A DNA stretch of 10,101 nucleotides from Rhodospirillaceae bacterium UBA6608 (GTDB taxonomy: Bacteria > Pseudomonadota > Alphaproteobacteria > Rhodospirillales_A > Casp-alpha2). Each line of letters opens with the position of its first letter. Within the stretch, counting starts at the first letter, position 1. The translations under genes were made by a program, and so were the position numbers. The notes below the pieces were generated by a model. The model searched no databases. It was given only the letters and a program-made list of their open reading frames with translations, and had not been told where the DNA came from. Below, piece by piece: positions 1 to 6,888 of this stretch. The DNA is taken from assembly GCA_002433335.1 (NCBI GenBank), contig DJHY01000250.1:1-10101 (forward strand), read 5' to 3'.

Positions 1-1860
1 GAAGCCCTGCGCTATACGCCGGGCATCGACTCCCAACCCTACGGGAACGAGCCGCGTTACACGGATCTGCGCATGCGCGGTCTGAACGCGACCACCAACG
101 GCATGTATCAGGATGGCCTGGCCCTGGCTTTCCCCGACTACGTCGTCAGCTACAACCCGGAACCCTGGGGGGCGGAGCGCGTCGAAGTGCCGCGCGGCCC
201 GGCATCGGTTCTGTATGGTCAGGGTTCGCCCGGCGGTCTGATCAACTATGTCTCGAAGCGGCCGACCACCGACCCGATCCGCTTTGTCGAAGTCGAAGGC
301 GGGGATTTCGACCGCTATCAGGGCAAGTTCGACTTCGCCGGCGCCATCGATGAAAGCAAGCAATTTGCCTATCGCCTGACCGGCCTGCATCGCGACAGCG
401 ACACCTTTATCGATTACATCGAGGACGACCGCTATTGGTTCGCCCCGCAGATCAGTTGGCGTCCGTCGGACGCCACGACCCTGACGGTGTTCAGCCATTA
501 TCAGCAGGATAAGACCAAGAACTCCCAGGCGCTGCCCATGTCGGGCACGGTCACGTCCAACGCCAACGGACGGGTGCCGATCGGTCGGTTCGTGGGCGAA
601 CCTGATTTGGACCGCGTCGACCGCACGGAATACTCCATCGGCTACGAGGTCTCTCACGACGTCGGCGAGATGCTCAAGCTGAACCACAAGTTCCGCTACA
701 ACTACGTCGATCTGGACGACGTCGTGGTTTACGGCTCGGGCTTCGACGGTAACCGCACGCTGTCACGCTCGGTCTATGCCAACTTCGGCAACCTGGACGG
801 CTTCTTCACCGACAGCAACGCCCAGATGAAACTGGACTTCGCCGGGACCAAGCACACGTTGTTGGCCGGTCTGGACTATCAGTTGATGTATCTGGAACAG
901 ATCTCCAGTTCCGGCACGGCGACGTCGATCGACGTCTTCGCCCCGGTTTATGGAACCCAGACATCGGAGGGTAATGTCTTCCTGAACAAGGACTTCACCC
1001 GCAGCCAAACCGGCTTTTACCTTCAGGATCAGATCGAATGGGGCGACCATTGGCGCGTCACCCTGGGCGGGCGTTTCGACCGCGCGGTGATTGAAACGAT
1101 CGACCACCGGGCCGGAACCACCAAACAACAGGCCAGCAGCGCCTTCACCGGCCGGGCGGGTGTCGTCTACCTGTTCGACAGCGGCTTCGCCCCCTACGCC
1201 AGTTATTCGGAATCGTTCACGCCGGTGGTCGGTTCGGACTCGGCTGGCAACAACTTCCGCCCGGAGACCGGCACCCAGTATGAAGTCGGCGTGAAGTTCC
1301 AGCCGAAGGGCAGTCGTAGCTCGGTCACCGTCGCGGCCTTCGACCTGCGGCGTCAGAACTATACCGAGACCGAACCGGGCACCAACCTGACCGTGCAGAC
1401 GGCGGGTGTGCGCTCGCAAGGCATCGAAATCGAGGCCACGGCCAGCTTCGACTTCGGTTTGGACGTGACCGGCGGTTACACCTACATGGAGACCGAAATC
1501 ATCGAAAGCGTCGACCCTGCCGATCTGGGCGACCCGCTGACCCCGGCGCCGAAGCATGTCGCCTCGGTCTGGGCCGACTACACGATCCAGGAAGGAACCT
1601 TCAAAGGGCTCGGCCTGGGGCTCGGCGCGCGCTATCGCGGCACCCACTGGGGCGATGCCAATCGCACGTTGTCGGTTCCGTCCTTCCTGCTGTTCGATGC
1701 TTCGCTGCACTATCAGTGGGAAGGCCTGAAGTTCGGCCTGCACGCCCGCAACCTCCTCGACAAATACCACGTCGGGTCGTGTTACTACCGCAACAGCGCG
1801 GGCATTTGCACGGCGGGCGAGCCGCTGACGGTCATGGCTAACATGTCCTATCAATGGTAG
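1..1860 (+). CDS. TonB-dependent ferric-siderophore receptor, 5'-truncated by the window edge
   Basis: Outer-membrane receptor that imports a ferric siderophore using energy from TonB-ExbBD. The frame is open from base 1, so the Met at 73 is internal; 619 residues are visible. The signal peptide, TonB box and first part of the plug are missing, probably 100 or more residues by comparison with the family. The plug is recognised by RYTDLRMRGLN followed by VPRGPASVLYGQGSPGGLINYVSKRP-like residues (about 61-86 of the visible protein). The rest is alternating aromatic and polar strand sequence typical of the 22-strand barrel. The end has the NLLDKYHVGSCYY motif, a second Cys eight residues further on, and a final Trp, as expected for an outer-membrane barrel. 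The paired C-terminal cysteines resemble those of hydroxamate receptors such as FhuA, but the substrate cannot be read from the sequence. It is followed immediately by inner-membrane iron genes, which supports a siderophore role. Any Fur box would lie upstream of the window. Confidence 0.93.
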   Translation, partial: EALRYTPGIDSQPYGNEPRYTDLRMRGLNATTNGMYQDGLALAFPDYVVSYNPEPWGAERVEVPRGPASVLYGQGSPGGLINYVSKRPTTDPIRFVEVEGGDFDRYQGKFDFAGAIDESKQFAYRLTGLHRDSDTFIDYIEDDRYWFAPQISWRPSDATTLTVFSHYQQDKTKNSQALPMSGTVTSNANGRVPIGRFVGEPDLDRVDRTEYSIGYEVSHDVGEMLKLNHKFRYNYVDLDDVVVYGSGFDGNRTLSRSVYANFGNLDGFFTDSNAQMKLDFAGTKHTLLAGLDYQLMYLEQISSSGTATSIDVFAPVYGTQTSEGNVFLNKDFTRSQTGFYLQDQIEWGDHWRVTLGGRFDRAVIETIDHRAGTTKQQASSAFTGRAGVVYLFDSGFAPYASYSESFTPVVGSDSAGNNFRPETGTQYEVGVKFQPKGSRSSVTVAAFDLRRQNYTETEPGTNLTVQTAGVRSQGIEIEATASFDFGLDVTGGYTYMETEIIESVDPADLGDPLTPAPKHVASVWADYTIQEGTFKGLGLGLGARYRGTHWGDANRTLSVPSFLLFDASLHYQWEGLKFGLHARNLLDKYHVGSCYYRNSAGICTAGEPLTVMANMSYQW

Positions 1861-2195
1861 GCGGCTTTCCCCTTAAAGCCGCCACGGTCCTGCGCGATAC
1901 GGTCGAATGCAACCCGACCGTATCGCGTTGGCTGTTGGCCGGTCCGGGTGCGCTGACGGCGGCGGTGACGATCATCGCCGCCATGCCGCTTTGGTGGCCA
2001 CCGGGCACGGCCGGGGTCGACAACATCGTCTACCCGCTGCTGCTCACGCCGCTGATCTGGTCCGTGGTCTTTATCTATACCTGCCTGGAAGAAAACCTGA
2101 CGCGCGGCGTTCTGGTGATCGGCAGCGCGACCATCGTGCAGGGCTTCGCCGCCGGACTGGCGTTGCTCGGCGTAATCGGCGGGCACGCCCCCTGA
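1854..2195 (+). CDS. Small three-helix inner-membrane protein of a siderophore operon (DUF3649-like)
   Basis: A 113-residue protein with three predicted membrane helices at about 26-48, 58-78 and 85-108, and a short N-terminal cytoplasmic segment. Its ATG overlaps the receptor stop (ATGGTAG), and no Shine-Dalgarno sequence is visible, so translational coupling to the receptor is likely. Small membrane proteins of this kind (DUF3649 or 'iron transporter' families) commonly sit between a TonB receptor and a PepSY protein. In Pseudomonas aeruginosa, the small FpvH/J/K proteins accompany the PepSY reductase FpvG. The family call rests on context and on the YPLLLTPLIWSVVFIY segment, so it is tentative; the biochemical role is unknown. 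Two strong hairpins fall in its first 25 codons. A start further downstream (for example TTG at 1935) is possible but has no better ribosome binding site. Confidence 0.72.
   Translation: MVGGFPLKAATVLRDTVECNPTVSRWLLAGPGALTAAVTIIAAMPLWWPPGTAGVDNIVYPLLLTPLIWSVVFIYTCLEENLTRGVLVIGSATIVQGFAAGLALLGVIGGHAP
1860..1927 (+). promoter_or_regulatory. Two consecutive perfect hairpins at the receptor/downstream-gene junction
   Basis: Hairpin 1 has a 9-bp stem, GGCGGCTTT (1860-1868) pairing with AAAGCCGCC (1875-1883), with a 6-nt loop. Hairpin 2 has a 12-bp stem, CGCGATACGGTC (1893-1904) pairing with GACCGTATCGCG (1916-1927), with an 11-nt loop. Both start right at the receptor stop codon and lie inside the first codons of the next gene. 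Neither is followed by a T-tract on the + strand, so they are not ordinary intrinsic terminators. They may protect the 3' end of the receptor mRNA or reduce expression of the downstream genes relative to the receptor; this role is inferred. Confidence 0.6.
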
Positions 2196-2228
2196 CTCTC
2201 CCCCCTCCGCCACAACAGGAGCCCCCCG

Positions 2229-3806
2229 ATGAAATTCCTGTCCCAATCGCAATTGAAGCGGCTGACCGCCGTGCATGGTTGGTCCGGCACGATCCTGGGC
2301 ATCCTGCTTTATGCCGTCGTACTGACCGGCACGGTCGCCGTATTCGGCCATGAGATCGCGACCTGGTCCGCCGGGGGGCACCGTGTCCATGCCCCGTTGT
2401 CGGGCGACGTCGACGGCAAGGTCCGCCCCGTGCTCGACAGCCTGACCAAGGGCTACCTGGGCGAGATTTCCATCTGGGACGACGCGCAGGGCAATCTGGT
2501 CATGTTCCCCCATGCCCATGCCCGCAATCCGGACACGGGCCAGATGGATGAATACGGCCCGATCTTTCGGATCGATAACCAGACCGGCGACGTCTTGTCG
2601 CGTCATGACGGCTTCGCCTACGACCGGCCCGATTGGTATTCGGCCAGCGCGCTTGAGGAATTTTTGGTCGACCTTCACGCTCAGCTCTACATCCCCCAGC
2701 CCTGGGGCCTGATCGTGACCGGCATTCTGGGTCTGTGCATGATGGTCGCCGCGCTAAGCGGCCTGATGATGCATCGACATATGATCCGCGACCTGTTCGT
2801 CGCCGCGCGACCGGGCGAGCGACTGATCTCAGCCCGCGACCGTCACATCCTGGCCGGGACCTGGAGCCTCGTCTTCGCCTTTCTGCTGGGCTTTACCGGA
2901 TCGTTCTACAGCTTCGCCGGAACGGTCACCTTTCCCCTACTTGCCCAGGTCGCGTTCGGCGGCGATCAGGAAGCCCTGATCGAGACCTTGTACGAACCCA
3001 AGGTTGCCGAGAACGCCACACCGACCCCATTCGCCGACTTGGACGCCATCCTGGCGAAAGCCATCGACCACACGCCGGGCGGGGTCGTGTTGATCGACAT
3101 CGCCCGATACGGTCGCGCCGATGCCCGTGTCAGCATTTGGCAACTGCCGCCGGATCGGGGCCTCGGCTACGTCCATAACGTATTCGACGGCGCGACGGGA
3201 CGGTTCCTGGGCTCCCGCCCGATCGTCGGCAACACCCCATCGACAGGCAGTGACATCTACAGCCTGGTCGCTCCCCTGCATTTCGGTCATTTCGCGGGCG
3301 TATTGTCGAAATCGGTCTGGGTCGGGCTGGGTGCCGCGATGTGCTACGTGATCCTGTCGGGCATGCGCCTATGGGTGCGGCGGCGCGAAGGCGAACGCCT
3401 GTGGCGCGGGTTCGGCCGGGCCGTGACCGTCACCTCCTATGGTCTGCCCTTCGCCATGCTGGCCGCCGGGCACGGGTTTTTCCTGGCCGGTGCCCAAAGC
3501 GGCGACCCGTTCCTTTGGACACCTGTCGGCTTCTTGATCGGCACGACGCTGTGCATCGCTCTTGGGTTGGTGCCCATTGAAACAGACCGTCTGAGCCGAG
3601 TGTTCCGGGGTCTGTTGGCCGTCGGCTGTGCCGCCCTGCCGATGCTCCGCCTGTATGCCGACGGCATGGGGTGGCTCGACGCCGCCGCCGAGGGCCAGGG
3701 GGCGGTGCTGTCGCTCGACCTGACCTTCCTGACCTTGGCGGGACTTCTCGCCCTGTGGACGTTGCGCGCCCCCGCTGGCCAACCGGTGGCGGAGCCCGCC
3801 GAATGA
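2229..3806 (+). CDS. PepSY-TM inner-membrane protein, probable ferrisiderophore reductase (FpvG/FoxB/FegB type)
   Basis: A 525-residue inner-membrane protein. AGGAG at 2217-2221 lies 7 nt before the ATG. It has the PepSY-associated layout: a first helix (about 18-40) after VHGWSG; a periplasmic region (about 45-155) with PepSY-like DNQTGDVLSRHDG; helices at about 160-181 and 211-233; a second periplasmic region (about 240-355) ending LHFGHFAG; a helix at about 360-383; and four more helices in the last 130 residues. Histidines next to membrane segments (H16, H150, H182, H184, H206, H351, H354) are candidates for heme binding, as in FoxB. Members such as FpvG, FoxB and Bradyrhizobium FegB act with a siderophore receptor, and reduction of ferric siderophore has been shown or proposed for them. 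The same role is inferred here from domain and position. The stop overlaps the start of the next gene (ATGA). Confidence 0.87.
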   Translation: MKFLSQSQLKRLTAVHGWSGTILGILLYAVVLTGTVAVFGHEIATWSAGGHRVHAPLSGDVDGKVRPVLDSLTKGYLGEISIWDDAQGNLVMFPHAHARNPDTGQMDEYGPIFRIDNQTGDVLSRHDGFAYDRPDWYSASALEEFLVDLHAQLYIPQPWGLIVTGILGLCMMVAALSGLMMHRHMIRDLFVAARPGERLISARDRHILAGTWSLVFAFLLGFTGSFYSFAGTVTFPLLAQVAFGGDQEALIETLYEPKVAENATPTPFADLDAILAKAIDHTPGGVVLIDIARYGRADARVSIWQLPPDRGLGYVHNVFDGATGRFLGSRPIVGNTPSTGSDIYSLVAPLHFGHFAGVLSKSVWVGLGAAMCYVILSGMRLWVRRREGERLWRGFGRAVTVTSYGLPFAMLAAGHGFFLAGAQSGDPFLWTPVGFLIGTTLCIALGLVPIETDRLSRVFRGLLAVGCAALPMLRLYADGMGWLDAAAEGQGAVLSLDLTFLTLAGLLALWTLRAPAGQPVAEPAE

Positions 3807-4288
3807 CGCTGCTCGCGACCATCGCCGCCGTCATTGCATCGACGGCGGTGCTCGCCCTATTGGCGGCGACGGACCCAAAACGGCGGCGGGCGTTCAAGCT
3901 TACGCCGCGTCCCCGCGATCCCTGGACCGCCCGGGCGATGGCCGCCGGGGTGGTGCTGCCCGGCATCCTGCTGCTGGCCGCCGACAACGGCGCGGCCTTC
4001 ATTGTCTGGATGGGGGCGGTCACCGTCACCGGCTGGGTCGTCGCGGCGATGACCCCGCAGCGGGCCACCGCCCTGTATCAGGGGGCGACCAATATCACGC
4101 AGACCCTGCGGACCTGGCGCGACCGAAAAACGGAGACGGCGCAACGCTTGGCCGAATTGGAGCACCGGGTCGCGGCATTGGAGGCAGCCTTAGCCGCTGC
4201 CTCCAAACCTAAGACAATCCGCAAGCCCCGCCCGAAACGGTCCTTAAGCCGGGACGTGGCCGATACTGCCGCCGCCGCAGACGTATAG
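3803..4288 (+). CDS. DUF3325-like membrane protein with C-terminal coiled-coil extension
   Basis: A 161-residue protein starting at the ATG that overlaps the PepSY stop (ATGA), so coupled translation is likely. The first ~85 residues hold three predicted helices (3-21, 44-60, 63-83). The segment ATDPKRRRAF after helix 1 and the arrangement of the next two helices match small DUF3325 proteins, which usually close PepSY/siderophore operons. The family call is by pattern and context, not by search. Beyond the usual end there is a heptad-like segment (about 100-133, with RLAELEHRVAALEAAL) and a basic tail KPKTIRKPRPKRSLSR, which would face the cytoplasm if the topology is N-out with three helices. 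The last 45 bp overlap the 3' end of the oppositely oriented SDR gene. An 11-bp perfect hairpin lies within codons for the coiled coil. Confidence 0.75.
   Translation: MTLLATIAAVIASTAVLALLAATDPKRRRAFKLTPRPRDPWTARAMAAGVVLPGILLLAADNGAAFIVWMGAVTVTGWVVAAMTPQRATALYQGATNITQTLRTWRDRKTETAQRLAELEHRVAALEAALAAASKPKTIRKPRPKRSLSRDVADTAAAADV
4178..4206. repeat. Perfect 11-bp inverted repeat near convergent gene ends
   Basis: TTGGAGGCAGC (4178-4188) pairs perfectly with GCTGCCTCCAA (4196-4206) across a 7-nt loop. It lies in the coding sequence of the DUF3325-like gene and 37 bp beyond the stop of the convergent SDR gene (4244). Neither strand has a T-tract after the stem, so a classical Rho-independent terminator is not supported. 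It could still act as a bidirectional pause or mRNA-end-protecting structure. Confidence 0.55.
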
Positions 4289-4963
4289 GGTCTGCCCGGA
4301 CACATAAGACGCCGCCGGCGACAACAGGAAGGCGATCGGCCCCGCGATTTCGATTGGGTCGGCGACACGCGCCAAGGGAATTTGCGCCAACACGTCGGCC
4401 AATTCCTTCGACCCATCCGGGTGGTTGCCCTTGAACAGTTTGGTCGCAACCGGGCCCGGTGCGATGCAGTTGACGGTGATTCCGTCCGGCGCCAGGTCCA
4501 AGGCCCAGCTGCGGGTCAGGCCGACCATCGCCGCCTTGGTCGCGACATAGGGGGTGCGGACGGCGCGCCCGACAACGACCCGACTGGCGATATTGACGAT
4601 TCGCCCATTGCTGCCGGCGGCGCGCAGACGCGGCAACATCTGTTGGGTGATCTGCACCACGGCGCGCACGTTGACCTGATAATGGGCGTCCATTTCTTCC
4701 AAGGTCACGGTGTCGATCGACCGCGCCCAAGAGATGCCCGCGTTGTTGACAATGCCCGTCACCGGATGCTTGTCGGCGATTTCCGCACCAACCTCGGCCA
4801 GGTTGGATTCACTTGCGAAATCAACTTCATAGAAAGTGCCCGGAAAGGACTCCGGCGCCGTCCGGCCGGTGCCGATGACGTCGTGTCCCTGCTCCGCCAG
4901 CAGCTCCGCCGTGGCAAGGCCGATGCCCCGGTTGGCGCCGGTGACGATGGTAGTCGGTTTCAT
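4244..4963 (-). CDS. Short-chain dehydrogenase/reductase (classical SDR)
   Basis: A 239-residue NAD(P)-dependent oxidoreductase with a Rossmann fold; the natural substrate is not identifiable. Visible motifs are TGANRGIG (8-15) for the cofactor, NNAG (73-76), Asn98 (VNV), catalytic Ser127 (NIAS), Tyr139 and Lys143 (YVATK), and PG at 169-170. The Ser-Tyr spacing is one residue shorter than in FabG. The start at 4963 is preferred because GGGAG (complement of 4970-4974) lies 6 nt upstream. An in-frame ATG at 4993 would add 10 residues, but it lies inside a palindrome and has no ribosome binding site. The gene is divergent from an IclR regulator across 140 bp, which suggests regulation by it. Its 3' end overlaps the convergent DUF3325-like gene by 45 bp. 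By context it probably belongs to the catabolic locus to its right rather than to the iron operon. Confidence 0.92.
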   Translation of the reverse strand: MKPTTIVTGANRGIGLATAELLAEQGHDVIGTGRTAPESFPGTFYEVDFASESNLAEVGAEIADKHPVTGIVNNAGISWARSIDTVTLEEMDAHYQVNVRAVVQITQQMLPRLRAAGSNGRIVNIASRVVVGRAVRTPYVATKAAMVGLTRSWALDLAPDGITVNCIAPGPVATKLFKGNHPDGSKELADVLAQIPLARVADPIEIAGPIAFLLSPAASYVSGQTLYVCGGGSIGHVPA

Positions 4964-4984
4964 GATGTTCTCCCAAAGATTGAC

Positions 4985-5001
4985 GTACCGCATAGCGGTA
5001 C
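4985..5001. promoter_or_regulatory. Perfect dyad upstream of the SDR gene, candidate operator
   Basis: GTACCGC-ATA-GCGGTAC is a perfect 17-bp dyad, 21 bp upstream of the SDR start and just before its ribosome binding site. Exactly 20 bp away (5005-5021) is a degenerate copy sharing 12 of 17 positions, including GT-CCGCATA. This fits tandem binding on the same DNA face. The location fits repression of the SDR gene, most simply by the divergent IclR protein; this is inference. Confidence 0.55.
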
Positions 5002-5014
5002 AGCGTTCCGCATA

Positions 5015-5044
5015 TTGACACCCGTTTTTGATATGCAGTTAAAT
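5015..5044 (+). promoter_or_regulatory. Probable sigma-70 promoter of the IclR gene
   Basis: A perfect -35 element TTGACA (5015-5020) and a -10-like TTAAAT (5039-5044) are separated by 18 bp. Transcription would begin near 5051, about 50 bp before the proposed start codon. The degenerate operator copy (5005-5021) covers the -35 element and another dyad (5061-5079) lies just downstream, a layout expected for autoregulation. Confidence 0.5.
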
Positions 5045-5060
5045 CGGCAAATGCAAACAA

Positions 5061-5079
5061 GAGTTCGAACAACGAACTC
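5061..5079. promoter_or_regulatory. IclR-type palindrome upstream of iclR, candidate autoregulatory operator
   Basis: GAGTTCG-AACAA-CGAACTC is a perfect dyad with a 5-nt spacer. Its core, GTTCG-N5-CGAAC, resembles sites known for IclR-family regulators such as PcaU and PobR (GTTCG-N5-CG-type repeats). It lies between the predicted transcription start and the GTG of the regulator gene, where binding would block its transcription. Confidence 0.6.
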
Positions 5080-5103
5080 ATACAATTGGGGTTGGAAGTA
5101 TCC

Positions 5104-5928
5104 GTGGACGATACCGGCGCGTCAAAAGACGGCAAGGACCGTGCATTCGTGAACGGCTTGGCTCGTGGCCTTGCCGTCATTGCTGCATTTTCGCCTGAAC
5201 ATAATCGGATGAGCCTGGGCGACCTGGCGCAGGTCACGGGCCTGCCCAAATCGACGGTCGCGCGTCTGGTCCATACCCTGATGAAGCTCGGCTACATCTT
5301 CGTCTGTCCCGACAGCGGTCGCTATCGCCTGCACCCTCGGGTGTTGACGCTGGGCTATCCGGTCATGGCCTCGATGGACAAGCGCCTGATCGCCCTGCCG
5401 ATGATGCAGGAACTGGCCGACTATTCCCGTGGCACGGTTTCGCTGGGTATTCGCGACGGTCTGTCGATGATCCTGATCGAACGGTCGCGCGACCGCACCG
5501 TCCGCGCCCTGCCGCTCGATGTCGGCTCGCGCATCCCGCTGGAATCCACCTCGATGGGGCAGGCCTATTTCGCCGCCGCCCGGCCCGAGGAACAACGCGA
5601 GATTCTGAACGCACTGAAGATTCACGACCCGGCGCGGTTCGGCGAAGCCGAACGCATGCTGCGCGCCGCCGAACAGGAATATGCGGAGAATGGCTACTGC
5701 AGCGCCATCGGCGTTTGGGAAGACGACGTCAACGCCGTGGGCGTGGCCGTCGAACTGTCCAACGACGTCCTGGCCGCCTTCAACTGTGGCGGACCTTCTT
5801 CGCGGATCACCGAGGAATCCCTTCCGGACCTGGGTGCACGACTGGCAGACCTCGCCCGGCACTTCCAAGCCGCGGACTGGGTCGGCCAACTACCGCCGCG
5901 TCCCTATCGGGGCGTGAAAACGACTTAA
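5104..5928 (+). CDS. IclR-family transcriptional regulator (PcaR/PcaU/PobR-like)
   Basis: A 274-residue DNA-binding regulator. The N-terminal winged helix-turn-helix (about 18-82) contains MSLGDLAQVTGLPKSTVARL and a wing with GRYRLHPRVLTLGY. The C-terminal effector domain (about 95-255) contains GSRIPLESTSMGQAYFA and the late motif YCSAIGVWEDDVNAVGVAV. Both are typical of the IclR subgroup that controls aromatic and other carboxylate catabolism. The GTG at 5104 is preferred because GGAAG (5094-5098) precedes it by 5 nt. In-frame TTG codons at 5086 and 5092 would add 6 or 4 residues but lack a good ribosome binding site. The likely targets are itself, the divergent SDR gene, and the TRAP/dioxygenase genes that begin 44 bp after its stop. 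The effector is unknown. Confidence 0.93.
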   Translation: MDDTGASKDGKDRAFVNGLARGLAVIAAFSPEHNRMSLGDLAQVTGLPKSTVARLVHTLMKLGYIFVCPDSGRYRLHPRVLTLGYPVMASMDKRLIALPMMQELADYSRGTVSLGIRDGLSMILIERSRDRTVRALPLDVGSRIPLESTSMGQAYFAAARPEEQREILNALKIHDPARFGEAERMLRAAEQEYAENGYCSAIGVWEDDVNAVGVAVELSNDVLAAFNCGGPSSRITEESLPDLGARLADLARHFQAADWVGQLPPRPYRGVKTT

Positions 5929-5972
5929 CCAGACTACTCAACCAAAACACTACCAACAGGAGGACGCATCGA

Positions 5973-6020
5973 ATGCGTGAGATTGGACGTAGAGATTTCA
6001 TCAAGCTTGGTTCCGTTGTC
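5973..6020 (+). pseudogene. 5' stub of a twin-arginine-exported protein, probably the TRAP substrate-binding protein
   Basis: A strong ribosome binding site, AGGAGG (5958-5963), lies 9 nt before an ATG that opens MREIGRRDFIKLGSVV. This is the start of a Tat signal peptide with the RRDFIK motif. TAXI or DctP substrate-binding proteins in such loci often begin this way. After about 16 codons the similarity stops: the hydrophobic core, the AxA site and the mature protein are absent. The DNA instead continues as TRAP permease in a different frame. The right boundary is approximate (about 6010-6025). The codons here (CGT, ATT, AGA) differ from the C/G-ending codons that follow, which supports a join. 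Identification as the substrate-binding protein is inferred from the neighbouring permease. Confidence 0.7.
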
Positions 6021-6879
6021 CCATATGGTCCTGCCGATCGTGACCCTGGTGGTCACGCTGGTCATCGGGTTCTCGCCGATGATGGCGGCCCTGGTCGGGA
6101 TCGGCACCGCCATCGTGGTGTCCAGCATGCGCAAGGAAACCCGCCTTTCGATCGGCGAAGTCCTGGGCTGTCTGCATGTCGCGGCCAAGACGACCGTCGT
6201 CGCGACCGTTGCCTGTGCGGCGGCGGGGATCGTCGTCGGCGTGTTGAACATGACCGGCTTCGGTCTGCGCCTGTCGAGCGAGCTGATCAACATCACCAAC
6301 GGCCAGATGTTCCTGGCCCTGATCTTCGTGATGATCACCTGCGTCGTGCTGGGCATGGGCATGCCGACCGTTGCGGCCTACATCATCACCATCTCGATCG
6401 GTGGTCCGGTATTGATCGAACTGGGCGTGCCTGTTCTGGCCGCGCATATGTTCGTGCTGTATTTCGCTGTTCTGTCACTCATCACCCCACCGGTGATGGT
6501 GGCCAGTTTTGGGGCGGCCGCATTGGCCGAAGGATCGGTTACGGGTACCGGGATCGCAGCGCTGCGCTTCGCGGGCCTTGCCTTCATCATTCCCTTCATC
6601 TTCGTGTTCAACCCGGATTTGCTGATCATCGGCAGCGACTTCCCGTGGCACGCCATCGCCTTGGATATCGGCACGGCGATCTGCGGCGCGGTGCTGTTCG
6701 GTGTTTCCGTCAGCGGCTATCCGGCGCGCACCATGGTGGAGCGACTGTTGTACCTCGATGCCGCGTACTGCCTTGTCGACCCCGGCCATGGTTTGGATCT
6801 GGTCGGGATCGGGATCGTCATCACCCATCTGACTGCCCGTTGGGCCCTTTCGAAGCGGCTTCAAACGGAAAAACGCTAG
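5977..6879 (+). pseudogene. C-terminal part of a TRAP transporter fused permease (TAXI-type, DctM portion), N-terminally truncated
   Basis: From about codon 6013 the frame encodes roughly 285 residues of a TRAP fused permease, an inner-membrane secondary transporter for organic acids. Recognisable segments are IGFSPMMAALVGIGTA, AAGIVVGVLNMTGFG, LGMGMPTVAAYI, ELGVPVLAAHMFVLYFAVLS, ITPPVMVASFGAAALAE and FIFVFNPDLLI, with about eight membrane helices. Full-length fused permeases are usually above 600 residues, so the DctQ-like part and the first half of the DctM part are missing. No natural start exists: the frame could begin at GTG 5977 or ATG 6025, but the good ribosome binding site serves the ATG at 5973, two frames away. 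With neither a binding protein nor a complete permease, transport is not expected. Its stop abuts the ribosome binding site of the dioxygenase. Confidence 0.82.
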
Positions 6880-6888
6880 GAGACCATC

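Noticed and set aside
763..1854. Long open frame on the - strand opposite the siderophore receptor
   Set aside because: Its translation is rich in Arg, Val, Gly and Gln without any domain. The + strand frame has clear TonB plug and barrel sequence, so this is a GC-driven shadow.
1860..1883. Hairpin 1 as an intrinsic terminator of the receptor gene
   Set aside because: No T-tract follows the stem; the T and A runs lie in the wrong arms for either strand.
4963..4993. Upstream ATG at 4993 as the SDR start
   Set aside because: It has no ribosome binding site, lies in a dyad, and adds residues before the usual Rossmann start; the ATG at 4963 has GGGAG at ideal spacing.
4382..5152. Open + strand frame across the SDR gene and spacer
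   Set aside because: The opposite strand carries all SDR motifs and a ribosome binding site; this frame has no recognisable protein and runs through the palindromic spacer.
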